A stretch of DNA of 64,000 nucleotides from NCBI GenBank assembly GCA_000181795.3, contig CM012953.1, positions 6,992,034 to 7,056,033 on the forward strand, in the 5' to 3' direction. The DNA comes from Trichinella spiralis. Lineage: Eukaryota; Nematoda; Enoplea; Trichinellida; Trichinellidae. The notes under the pieces are model-generated. The model made no database searches and was not told the origin of the DNA. It saw only the letters and a list, made by a program, of their open reading frames with translations. Below, one piece after another: positions 49,310 through 60,446 of this stretch. The position numbers were made by a program, and so were the translations under genes. Numbering within the stretch: position 1 is the stretch's first letter; each line of letters begins with the position of its first letter.

Positions 49310-50172
49310 TTACTATCTTTTCAGTTTATTTTTATTTTGAGGGGGAAGGGTTTGCTATTAGGTTCATGGTATATGCGGAAATGACTCGATTCAATCAACC
49401 ATTTTTGAATTTGGTAAACCATCATTGTGCTTGCATCTGATATAATTAAAATTTGAATTATGAATGCGTTGTCGACTGTCTTGCAATAAATATATATAGT
49501 TTAAGCACTTTTTAAAGGAAACGGAACATTCACTTCAGCAATACACGTATTGGTTTTTGAAATATCTTTTTGTTTCTTATCATTTAGTTCAAAAATAACG
49601 TATGAATAAAGTTGCTTTATAAAACAGCAGTGAAATTGTTCTGAAACACAAATCAGTGAAATTATGTTTAGTCAATATTTTATTTTACTAATGACAAACA
49701 GACTGGCAATGGTAAGATAAATATTGAAAAAATAAAGAAGGAAAATAATATTATTAAATATTTTTAATATTATTAATTAAAATATTATTAAATTAAATGT
49801 TTTAAAAAATGTATAATACTTAAAAAAATATTCATGATTGAACTTATTAAAACTTTCGCTTCATGTTACCGTATACTTTTAACGGTAATGGAAAACTCGT
49901 AGCTATTTTTTTATGGAGTTGTTAACTGCAAATTGTAGCACGGCAAACAGCGGTACATTTATAACAAACTGCTTCAACCGGATTTAAATGTGATTTAAAA
50001 TTATATTTTCCATTATTCATTAAATAAATTTCGTACAAAGCAAACGTAGTACATATAACTACTGCTAAGTGAATTATAAATATGTAATTAAATAAAAATA
50101 TTTGTTTTCAATTTTAAACTTCATCTCAAAACGACAATATAAGAGCAAAAACTTTCATTTTAATTTAATTAT
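49310..50172. other. convergent 3' spacer between the CDV3-like gene and MRPS10
   Basis: AT-rich, with AATAAA near 49486 and an AT palindrome-rich patch at 49740-49800. No gene. Confidence 0.5.
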
Positions 50173-50817
50173 TTAATTTGGCTCGTTAAGACTGCTTGTA
50201 TTTTGAAGTGGTGCTTTTATATGAGTTGGCAACCTGGAAAGCTGTTTCTTGATTACTTCCATTCCAACCCCTTCTGGTAAATTGCGCTGTATGTATTCCA
50301 AATAAGTGTCGGCTGTGGAACCAGTCAAATGGATAATACGAAATGATCGTCGATAAGTTCGAGTTTCGTACTGTACTCTAGTGTTTTTGTGCACGTGGGC
50401 GGAACGTACTAAAGTGCGCCTCCAAAGTACGTACGGAGGTTTCAGTTCCCCAGCTTCTTCTACACTAATCTGCAGGTGACGGGCAGCAGTCAAAGCAAAA
50501 GTTTCATAACTAGCCAAAACAGCGCGGTCATGGCCCATTGTACGAATTTCAATACTTTTGTAAAGAATATCTTTCTCAGGCGGTTTGGTGACAGGTTCTT
50601 CATCCACCAAGTCAATCAGGTAAGGATAATGTGCTGCAGGAGTTTCATACTTTGGTATTACATCCATTCTACGATGAAGAACTTCTTCTCTGGTCATGCG
50701 AACATTTCTCACTTGATCGTTCGAAAGCAGTGCTGGTCCACAATATCGGCTTTGCAAAACCGAGCATTTGTCTAGCAGGGAAAAGCGAAAAACGCGTTGC
50801 ACTTGTCGCCTCAGCAT
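50173..50817 (-). CDS. MRPS10: mitochondrial ribosomal protein uS10m
   Basis: This single-exon, 214-residue component of the small mitochondrial ribosomal subunit starts at the ATG at 50817. The N terminus is basic (MLRRQVQRVFRFSLL), as a targeting sequence should be. The S10 fold spans roughly residues 80-190, with YKSIEIRTMGHDRAVLASYE, the RRTLVRSAHVHKNTRVQYE block and the family hallmark HLTGSTADTYLEYIQRNLPE near 50300. These match animal MRPS10 closely. A strong ATTTCAG lies 7 bases before the ATG. Confidence 0.95.
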   Translation of the reverse strand: MLRRQVQRVFRFSLLDKCSVLQSRYCGPALLSNDQVRNVRMTREEVLHRRMDVIPKYETPAAHYPYLIDLVDEEPVTKPPEKDILYKSIEIRTMGHDRAVLASYETFALTAARHLQISVEEAGELKPPYVLWRRTLVRSAHVHKNTRVQYETRTYRRSFRIIHLTGSTADTYLEYIQRNLPEGVGMEVIKKQLSRLPTHIKAPLQNTSSLNEPN

Positions 50818-50824
50818 AGCACTG

Positions 50825-50831
50825 CTGAAAT
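50825..50831 (-). promoter_or_regulatory. candidate trans-splice acceptor of MRPS10
   Basis: The minus strand reads ATTTCAG seven bases before the ATG, with no coding exon recognisable upstream. Confidence 0.5.
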
Positions 50832-51686
50832 GTAACTTGTAACTTTGACATTTGAAAATATTACAAAAATGCGAAATAATTTACCATTACGAACATATAA
50901 ATCATATTAGCAAATACATTCACATTAAAATTGGTTAACAAAAATGCATAAACTGTTCAGATTTCTAAAATATAGATTTGTTGATAATTATATATAACAT
51001 TTTTCATGGATCTTATCTTAAACCTTTTTCATAACCATTACCTCCTTTAATTAAAATAATCTGTTACGGAGCGTCTAAAAAAGGTGCACAATGATTTATA
51101 TAAAAAATAAGATTATTTTAATTAAAACGTATTTGAACAGTAAAAAATGATTTTCAAGGATAAATTAATTCCATTCATACATTAAGATACTAACTATACT
51201 TTGTTTGAAAATTATTTTTGTTTTGAAATTTTGAAGTTTAAAAAAATTTTTGACTTTTGAAATTAATATTTTTTATAACTAAGATTTGCTATAATTTTTA
51301 ATGTTAGTAATGCACTAATTATTGAAATTGCTGACTCAGTATAATTGCTAATGTAAATGTTTTTTTCGAAGATTTGCAAAAATGTCACTAATTAAAAAAA
51401 CAAATGTTGTGAACTTTAAATGGAATAATAAACAGAATACTTATTTCTTTTATTTTATATTCCATCAGTATAATGTTCTTTAGTTGATACACATCAGAAA
51501 AATAACAAGGCAATAATTTACAATAATGATATCATCACAACTATGCGCTAGCATTTTATAATAAAAAAAACAATAGCAGCTGAACATATGTAGATGATGA
51601 TATATGATATAACTGATAAGATATATGAAATAATGCCAATTCACAATATATAAGCAAGAGTATGTGAAATAAAAATAAAAGAAAAA
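50832..51686. other. AT-rich intergenic DNA
   Basis: No gene, RNA or element recognised before the retrotransposon LTR at 51687. Confidence 0.5.
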
Positions 51687-51870
51687 TGATATGCATTACG
51701 ATGTGACATGATTAAAAATATATTCAAAGAAGCACTCAGGAGCATATTACAGTAGCACCGGGAGTTAATGTTAAGTAAATGGGCATAGTGTGTGTTTGCG
51801 TTATGTATCTTATTACTGTGTTGTCATTACAAATAAAGTCTCTGCAAGCATTAATCAGTACTCATACACA
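51687..51870 (+). repeat. LTR copy A (5' LTR)
   Basis: Starts TGATATGCATTACGATG and ends AGTACTCATACACA. It is closely similar to 55363-55562, with an AATAAAG polyadenylation signal near 51832 and a shared CATATTACAGTAGCAC core. Confidence 0.8.
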
Positions 51871-51895
51871 AGTACAAGGATGGGATACAGGAAAG

Positions 51896-52480
51896 CAGTG
51901 GTTCCCAAAGTGGGGTCCATGGATCACTGGGGGTCAATGAAGGCATTGCTGGGGTCCATGGAGACATTTTCAGATGTCTGCTTCTTCATTTTCTTTAATT
52001 TGTAATGTATTGCGATGTCATGCTATCAAAAATATATACAAAAAGAGCGCGCAGGAACATATTACAGTAAATGCAGTAGTTTTCACGTCACCAGTGTGCG
52101 TGCGTAGGTTTGTTCCGGCGTTCTCTCAGTGTGCATTTGCCTCTCTGTGTGTGCGTTGTTTGTGTGTGTAATCTCGTGTGCATTATACATTAGCTTGGTA
52201 TTGTGTTGTCATTACAAGTAAAGTCTTTGCATATATTAATCAGTTCACATTCACAACAAATTTCAATTGGCATTACTAAGAACTGTCTGACATAACGCGC
52301 CACGTCGATGCTTCATTTACACATTCAGTTCATTCTATCCAATACAACAACTATTTTGGTTCCAAGTCCCCTTACCGTGCTTCCTCCTTTTCCCTACGCA
52401 TCAAATGAACTGTAAGGGGTCCACGGCAACATGAGGGTTACTGAGGCGGTCCATGGCCGGTTCAACTTAGGGAACCACTG
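51896..52480. mobile_element. hAT-like MITE (585 bp) with terminal inverted repeats
   Basis: The left end CAGTGGTTCCCAAAGTGGGG and the inverted right end (CAGTGGTTCCCTAAG on the minus strand, from 52480) are clear hAT-type terminal repeats. The 8-bp flanks caggaaag (51888-51895) and cattaaag (52481-52488) match at six of eight positions, in keeping with an old 8-bp target duplication. No transposase is present. It contains LTR-related copy B. Confidence 0.65.
52001..52255 (+). repeat. LTR-related copy B inside the MITE
   Basis: Begins TGTAATGTATTGCGATGTCATG and ends ATCAGTTCACATTCACA, like copies A and C, but has a longer middle (GTGTGTGCGTTG region). It is either a solo LTR or the original 5' LTR of the element. 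Confidence 0.65.
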
Positions 52481-55362
52481 CATTAAAGGTACGTTGTGAT
52501 CAGGGACGTTGAGACGTCTAATTTATAGGGGGAGGGGCGGTTACAGTCTCCAGAAGATTTACCATGTACATGCATTATTATGTATGACAGTCTAATTAGG
52601 AACAAAATAGTGCCATCTTTTATTGAAACAAACTGGAATCTTAATCACGTGATATCAAGAACATGCAAATTAATAATTTCAATTGCATTTCAAACGAATG
52701 ACACGTTTTGATTCCGTTTGAAACTGAACTTGTCTGTTATGCGGTCAATATTAATGGAAATATCAGAATGATGGTACATTAGCGCAAGTTCATTCAGTTG
52801 TTCTTCTGCAATGGCAGTCTGGAAATTGTTTTTTAGATATTTCAGTGCAGGAAAGCTTTGTTATGCGCTGGCTGAGGCGATTTGGAGAGTGGCTTAAATC
52901 TGTAGGAGTAAGGGCACGTTCGGGTAATAATCTTTTGGGCACAACGCTAGAGAATAAGATGTAAAACCATTCATTGGTCAAAATATAAAACCCTTTCTAA
53001 TAGAACTGTTTAATTTTGTGCATAAGATAAATGTAACCACTGTTTCATGTGTCTGTAATGGAACGCTCGCAACTCATAGCTAAGATGGTACGGCGATTGA
53101 CCACTGCTTTTTGCGGGAATCACCCATGGAACAACAGGAATAAAAAAACAACAGTTTCTGTAACCTTTGTCACTGTATTGAAGAAAGGCAATCGACGGCA
53201 GCAAACCGCACGAGTTCAGACGAAGCCTTTTTTGTATCTTCAACTACTGAGACCAAATGGAAAAATTAAATTGGAAACCAAACGCTGTATGATTGCGAAC
53301 GCATTCGTTTCAATGTTGCTATTTGGACATATTGTTGTAAGTAACCGGTGTATTTTTCTGTGAGAATGAATACGCGTACATGACTGCTTCGTTTGGATGA
53401 TATCTATATCTTGTGGTGTCATTGACCGTGGAAATTTGGCTACTGTTAGGTTGCTAGTGAACGAAGGATTATCTGTTATTTCTGATTAGCATTTCTGTGA
53501 TACGTTGTCATTGAAGGAGGCTTTTTGCATTAGTGAGAGTTGCATAAAATTTCGACCTCTCATCTCACCGGCTAATCCTAGTGATAAGTCTTTTGAAGAT
53601 ATTCTGTTCGTTATAGGGGAATATTTCTCTCCGCAATTATCTGAAGTTATGAAACGCAATACTTTTTATAAACGAAGTTAGAAAGTCAGCGACTCAATTT
53701 CTGATTTTATTGCCGATCTTCGTCGGTTGGCCCAAGGTTGCAATTTTTCAGAATTAGAGATTATGTTACGTGATCGACCGGTTATTGACTTGTGAGATGA
53801 AGAACTACAGTTCCGCCTCTTTTCGCGGAAAAAGCTGAGCTTCGAATCAGCCCTGGAAGAAGCCTTATTAGCAGAAGCCGCTGCTCAGCATACCCGAGAT
53901 GTTCATGCTTCAGACAAACACATAAGCTAATGTGCATCAAATCAGACAAGTACTGCAAAACAAGCCATGATATGCCAGAGCTGTGGAGGCACACACAATC
54001 GATCTCAGTGTCGTTTCAGAAACGCTCACTACAAAGCATGTCAGAAACGAGGGCATATAGTGAAAAATTTTCTGAAATAATACGAATCGACCAGGGAAAA
54101 CAACCCTGAAGCACACAACAAATTCATTAGCATCCGTTGACAATCTGGCCTCAAGGCTTCCAGATCCACTGCTACTCACCAATCTCAGACCATTGTTTGA
54201 AACATCATGAATCATGTGTATTGATAGAAAAGATTAGAGTAATAGTTGTTATTGAACAGCTTCCGTGACAAATGGAAATCGACATTGGTTCAGAATTCAC
54301 TATTGTTATGCATACATTTTCCAAGGACTCAAGATTCTCAAGCTACGTTTGGTGGCCAAAATTAGACGGCGAAATTGAAATTTTGGTAAGAACATGCGAA
54401 CAGTGCCAACAATCGCCTCCGCACGCGCCTGTATACAAGTTAAAAATTTCCAGAATTCTGTGGTCTTGCATAGGCTCTGCATTGATATTGCAGGCCGCAT
54501 TTGCGGCAAGAATTTCTTAATCATCGTGGACACCTTTTTCACATGGCTTGAAGTGTGTGTTATTAAAAACACGACATTCGAAGCAGAGATATCATCCTTG
54601 CGACAAATTTTTAGCATCCATGGACTACCTGATAGCATCGTCTCACATAATGGTGCACAGTTCACTTCACAAGTATTTTAGGAATATTTAAATAAAGGCG
54701 GTACGAAGCACATCATTTTGGCCCCCTTTTATCCCGCCTCTAACGGTCAGCTGAGAGAATGGCTCGTACTACAAAAGAAGCACTTAGGGCAATGAAACAA
54801 TGTGATTGGGAATATAATCTTGCTAATTTCTTATTCTGTAAACGTGTCACCCCTTGTACGACAACTGGGAAGAGCCCAGCTGAGCTTCTTATGAACCGTA
54901 GACTCTGAACTGTTCTGGACAGAGCACACTCAGACTTAATTCAGGAAGGCGCTGACAGAAATTTTGAGAAGGTACGCGCGTTCCAAACTGATGATCAGGT
55001 ATAGACTAAGAATTATTCTTCAGGGAGTCCTTGGAAACCAGCGTCCGCTGTGAGTCCGACAGGTCCAAAGACGGTCAACTGTGGAGAAGACCCATAGACT
55101 AGTTAAGAAAACGCTACATCACCACTAACGAATATAACAGTGAGCAAACAATCGATTCACAAAAGGAAACAACCAGAGAAAAAACAGGGACAGCTGAAGT
55201 TATACCCGAAGGAAATGCAGCAGTTGTCACAACACCTCGAGAAGAAAGTGAGGCAGGGACACAATCTGTAGATACTACACGTGTTGGACAACGTCGACCG
55301 TCTATGTGAGAACAAAGACCGCCACCGTGGCTCAAAGACTACGGACGTTAGAAGGGAAGGAA

Positions 55363-55562
55363 TGATATGTATTACGATGTCATGCGATCATAAACTTATT
55401 CAAAAGAACACTCAGGAACATATTACAGTAGCACTAGGAGTTAATGCCAAGTAGGTATGCGTAGCTTGTGGGTGCGTAGTGCGTTGTGTACGTCATATAT
55501 CCTGTTACTGCGTTGTCATGACAAATAAAGTCTCTGCACGCATTAATCAGTACTCATACGCA
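55363..55562 (+). repeat. LTR copy C (3' LTR)
   Basis: Starts TGATATGTATTACGATG right after a 12-base purine tract and ends AGTACTCATACGCA; AATAAAG at about 55524. Confidence 0.85.
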
Positions 55563-57528
55563 ACTTAAAAGATTCCTCTCTGAGTGTTTTAGGTGCTATA
55601 TTTTTATGATGATAAACTCATATATATTTGGATTGTATATGAATACGTGTGTGTGTGTAGCAGAATTTATCTAATTTTTTAAAAAAATTCCTGCGCATTC
55701 AGGCAACAAAATCTTCTCATTTAAAAATTCCTAATACTAGTCTGCAAGCTTATATACATGTTGGAAGATAATTAGGCTATTAAATATAATTATTAAAAAA
55801 TTTAAATTGAAAGCATATCCAATGTAAAAAAATTTTGCACTTAATCAATTTTCATTAACAGTTGAACTTGATAAAGTGAAATTCTTACATTTTTACATAG
55901 GTCTGAAAATATCAAAAAATTTTCAGTAAATGTCAAGTCAAAATTTTTCCAATAAAATGTTTTGATGAATAAAATATTGATTATTGCAGCCATATTAGCC
56001 ATTAATTAATTACAATTATGTATGCCATCCAAGCAAAAATGTAATCATGAACAACAGTTCTTTATAATTTCGAGTGTGAACAATCTATCCGCAGCCTAAC
56101 CCATCATACATGCGTATTTATATTTATAACCTAATGTGCAGCATCTAATCAGTCAGTTTATATAGTCTGTGAAGAATTAGGCTTTTTAAAATTTTTCAAA
56201 TCCTGCATCATCTGTCTCACATAAAATCTTTAAACGTTTAATAATGTTAAAACAATTTAATAAATAATAATAAAATTCAGTGATATTAATTTTTATTTAT
56301 CAGTTCATTAATTTATTTTCAGTAAAATGTCAATTTAGTTAATCATTGCTGCTATATTCTTGTATATCTGGTCATATCTTGTATAAGCAGCATCCCATAA
56401 CCTATGATTTCAGTTGACATTTCTCTACTGTTTATTTACATTTGACTATGTACGCACAACATTTCTTTTGTATTTGCTTACAGTAACTAAAATAATTTTG
56501 AAGTTCTTAGAATTCCTAATTTGTAAATAAAATTTGCAAAACATTTTCAACAAAATGTTTGCATTTTGTTAACATTAGTATATTCACAATGAATTTTAAT
56601 TAAAGCTAACGATGTGCTAAAAATATCTTAACTGTTCATATGTATTTGCTTTTGAAAATGTATTAAAATATCATGAAAAATGCAGATTTTTAGAGCTTTT
56701 TCTAGATTGAAGCTGTATTTGTTGTTTTGGAAGATAAAGTAAAAGGTCTATTTCTTAAAGAAATTAAGTATTGGTGCAAATGTAAAATATATAAAAATGT
56801 ATCTCTTGAATAATGGCTTATTATTTATAATACAATATAAATATTAAAATGTTTCAAAAATCAAATACAATTCATTATTTCTCACAAATAGCCTTCTGCA
56901 TTTTTTAAATGAAAAAGTAAAAAGCATCAATTAAATTTTTATATTAGCAACTAATGTTTCGTAAAAGTGAGTTATTTGATCTGGCATAATAAATTAGGTA
57001 GCATTACTGTTAAAACTATTCTATTCATTTTAACTGCTAAAAGATGGAAGTTAATCCACAGTTGACAAATTACATAAAACATATATATATATATATATAC
57101 ATATATATAATTAATTGACTGTATATTTAGTTTACTTAAGGTATAAAAATAAAATATCAAAGAACTGTAATTGAATAGGACATTCTGTATTTTTCAGTTA
57201 TAATGGTGCAATTCATGGTATTTGTACATTAATTGTAAAAAGCATAAAATGATGCGTTATAATGATTTGTAAATCTCTTTGCGAATGCTATCATCTAAAG
57301 CTTTTCATAGAGAATAAATACAACTGCTACTACTACTACTACTAGGTTAAATTAACTGTTCAAATTTTTAAGCAAATAAATTAAATGTGAAGTAATTGTG
57401 ATTAAAGTAAAACAATAAGCACGTAAGCAAACATATTCAAGCATATATATATGATTTTGTAAGTTGGGTGTCTCTCTTTCTTGCATATTTTTCTGACCAT
57501 ACATTTTTCTTGTAAATTTCAAAGAAAC
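55563..57528. other. AT-rich intergenic DNA
   Basis: No gene seen. Holds a (TA)n run at 57079-57110 and a (CTA)n run near 57325-57344. Confidence 0.5.
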
Positions 57529-59087
57529 ATGCACATGCGGTTCTTCATATATTTTGTATTTTTGAGTTCAGTCCTACAACCTGTAAGTACATTACTTTTA
57601 AAAGCAATGATTACATTCTAAATCATTTTAGTATTGCAAAGTCAAGTACACATTAATATATATGAACCACCTAAGTATTCTTAAAAATAAATTGCTGCTT
57701 ATTAAATAGTTTTTGCACTGCAAAAATATTTATTCAATTATATATTATTTATAAGTTGGCATTTTCTTATGTTGCATGTTCATAAGAGGAATTTTAAATC
57801 CATGATGATGCTAAATGATTCACTGTTTTATTATTAACGAATTAATTATTATTAAAAATTTCAAAAAATATGAGGTAATACGGAAATCAAAAATGTTTTA
57901 CGTCTAAAATAACAGTTAATAAAAAGTTTTTTTGAGACATTTTCTGCTGACTGTGGCATTCACGCTACTACAAAAAGTTTATACGTGCATTTGGTAGTGA
58001 TTGCTGCTGAACGAAATCCTGATGAAAAACAATGCTTAGGAACAATAGTTCATTTACAACACAATGATACATATTCAGACACCATTCTCACTTCTAAATC
58101 ATGTTTAAAATCAAAGTGAGTTGAAAATAAGAAAAAAGGTTTTACAACTTACATTATTTAGAGATTTAAAAAGTACAGTGGTTGTTACTGCGTTGGACTT
58201 TTATAAAACAGACATCTTAAAAAGCATTCGTGTTGTACGATCAATTTTCCCCAAAACGTTGGGTCATTTGGCGTCGAAAATACATCCAAGCGTCAGTTCA
58301 CCTGCCAGTATAAATAGAAATTACGCGCTTTTAAAACTGAAAAAACCAATCGTGTATGACAATGCAAAACATTCCGTTTGCTTACCTCAAGAAAGTGAGA
58401 TAACTTTTCCCATAAGCAGAAAATGTTATCTGCCAAAAGTTTATAAAAATGGAAGACTCGGAAACCCCATGAAAGTAGCTGTGCATAGTAAATATATGGT
58501 AGCTAACTACTCCAGTGAAACTTATCGAGAAATGGATTTGATTGTTGAAACTAAATCTATTTTCAACAGTCGTAAACGAATTCACGAAGTATGTATATGA
58601 TGAAAGACTATCATCTACTGAAAATGCATTTATTTATATGATAACAGTGGTACTCACTGCTTATAAAAATATTTAAGAACTAAGTTTATTTATTTAGGTT
58701 GAACAATTTTCTTATTTATTTACTTTTTGTTATTTTATTTATGAATGTAGAAAACAGCTTTATAAAAATTAATACAATCAATGTCAAAAAATCATTTCTT
58801 AAATTTACAGTAATTATAAAGTTTTACATTTTACTACTTATTTTCAGGATGAATTCATAGTAATGGGTATGCCTATCTTATGTATAGACGCTGAAAAATA
58901 TTTTAAAGTACATAAATATTTTCAATATGGCATTTTTGATCAGCAGAGAACAATCCTGCAGCGTGATTCATCCAAATTGATATATGTATTTACTTCACTT
59001 TTCAATGCAATAAATCACATTATGTTTGTTGTATCCACAAAAGAATTCCATCATGGGTATCCGGGAGTTGAAACTGAAACACCATGA
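57529..59087 (+). CDS. secreted trypsin-fold (S1) protease homologue, catalytic residues lost, 4 exons
   Basis: Exons 57529-57582, 57937-58115, 58162-58588 and 58848-59087 join in frame to 299 residues. Exon 1 is exactly a signal peptide (MHMRFFIYFVFLSSVLQP), so the product should be exported. S1 landmarks follow with changes: CLGTIV...ILTSKSC corresponds to CGGSLI...VLTAAHC with the catalytic His replaced by Ser; NYALLKLKKPIVYDNAKHSV then CLP corresponds to DIALLKL...V.PICLP with the Asp as Asn; and VMGMPILC corresponds to DSGGPLVC with the Ser as Met. Cysteines typical of the fold remain. It would be a non-catalytic serine protease homologue, perhaps binding or decoy in function; that role is inference. 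The acceptor of exon 2 (TTTTTTTGAG) is unusual, the least certain junction. The alternative is an unrelated secreted protein with chance similarity. Confidence 0.65.
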
Positions 59088-60446
59088 GTATTTTCCCATA
59101 ATTCTCAAATTTACTAATGTTTTTTAAAACTGCATTATCATTATATTGTTAAGCTGTTACTGTGCATGATGAAATAAAAATCAAATGAAAATACTGCTAT
59201 AATATTAATTATCTGTTAAAATAAAAAGAAGCGACGTTCAAGTTTTTACATCTATATGACATAGCAAAATAACAATGTTGAGAAATCCCTCCGTTTGAGC
59301 CTGAAAATCCCTATCTGCTACCGTACCCGACGGTTGGTGTTGTGGTGACGTAATCGGCGTGTGCGAGGCGAGTGTGAACGCGAGTGAAAAACGTGACCTT
59401 GTGTGCGTGTTGGCGTGTAATTGTTTTTGTGTGATTCTTCCTGAGTAAATCTTAGTTTCCGTGTGTTGTTGTTCCCGAACTGTAACTAACGCTCATAAGC
59501 CTGAGAGAGGGCCGTTGCTGAAATTCAACTGTTCCGAGTACAGTTGGATAGAACAAACAATTTATAAGAAAATTTTTCTAGCAAAAAATTTAATTTGTTT
59601 AACTATTTTAAATTTTGATATAAAAGTTATTATTTTAACATTAAAAAAAATACAAGAATATAATATTAAATTCTAATAAAGTAATTAACTTACAGTTGTA
59701 AGTGTTAAATTTTTAAATCTTATATTTAAAAGCAAATTTAAACCACAAGTCAGAAGTATGCCATTTAAAAATGCTGCAGTAACTTTCCTGAAAATCATTT
59801 AAAAAAGAAAGTACACGAACGGTTAAAATAAGTAAAAAATAACTTTGAAAAAGACGTCATGATGATTTTTTAGAAATTTTAAGATTAACTTCACAAATAA
59901 ATATTACAGTTAAAAGGCATCATGAAAAAAATCTGCATTTGATGCTTCTAAGGCGTGTATGCTAAAAGTAATAGTAATTTTTTAATATAAGATATTTTTT
60001 AACATACGAACTTCAATGATAAAGTAAAATATGAAAAAAAGCATTCAATATAAAATGCAGCTCTGTATTAATTGAAAATTTCAGTATAGAGGGCAGAAAA
60101 AATGCATTGCTAAGAAATTACAATTTCAATATGCAATTTATATGCTCCTTTAAGCACTTTAGCTTTTGCATTATCCGAAAATAATTATTAAAAAATTTTG
60201 CTGGCAAAAAGCTTGAAATTCAAAATATCTACAGTTGCCTATCTCCAGTTCAGCTTCTGGTGTGGAAAGGCGACAGAGAAACAACTGCGCCATCTGTTGG
60301 CATGAATCGACAAGCCAATCAGAGTTGAATCACCGTAATGTTTGTGAGCGCATTGGCAGAAGTTAAATCTTTGCTTTGGTGCCATCGTCCGTTTGGCAAA
60401 ATCCGAATAACTCAGCTTAGCATTTCATGTTGGTGGTTTTTCTACA
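59088..60446. other. intergenic DNA with a GC-richer island, upstream of twist
   Basis: Bases about 59280-59540 are distinctly richer in G+C and CpG than the surroundings (gacggttggtgttgtggtgacg...). Only a short open frame (59461-59676) passes through it. It could be a retroelement LTR or 5' leader fragment. A second mild rise at 60240-60440 is likely the twist promoter and 5' UTR. No gene is supported. Confidence 0.4.

Larger units (their letters stand above)
51687..55562 (+). mobile_element. Ty3/Gypsy-like LTR retrotransposon, internally deleted and decayed
   Basis: LTR copies at 51687-51870 and 55363-55562 flank a dead internal region. The 3' LTR is preceded directly by a purine tract (AGAAGGGAAGGAA). 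Gag remains at 53590-54120, including SDFIADLRRLAQGCNF and a zinc knuckle CQSCGGTHNRSQC, interrupted by stops. At 54272 a protease-start motif (MEIDIGSEFTIV) runs, within about ten codons, into the integrase zinc region (YVWWPKLDGEIE...CEQC). Most of the protease, the reverse transcriptase and RNase H are therefore deleted. Integrase core pieces follow in two frames (FLIIVDTFFTWLE; SHNGAQFTS; NGQL) up to about 54950. It cannot move on its own. Confidence 0.85.
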
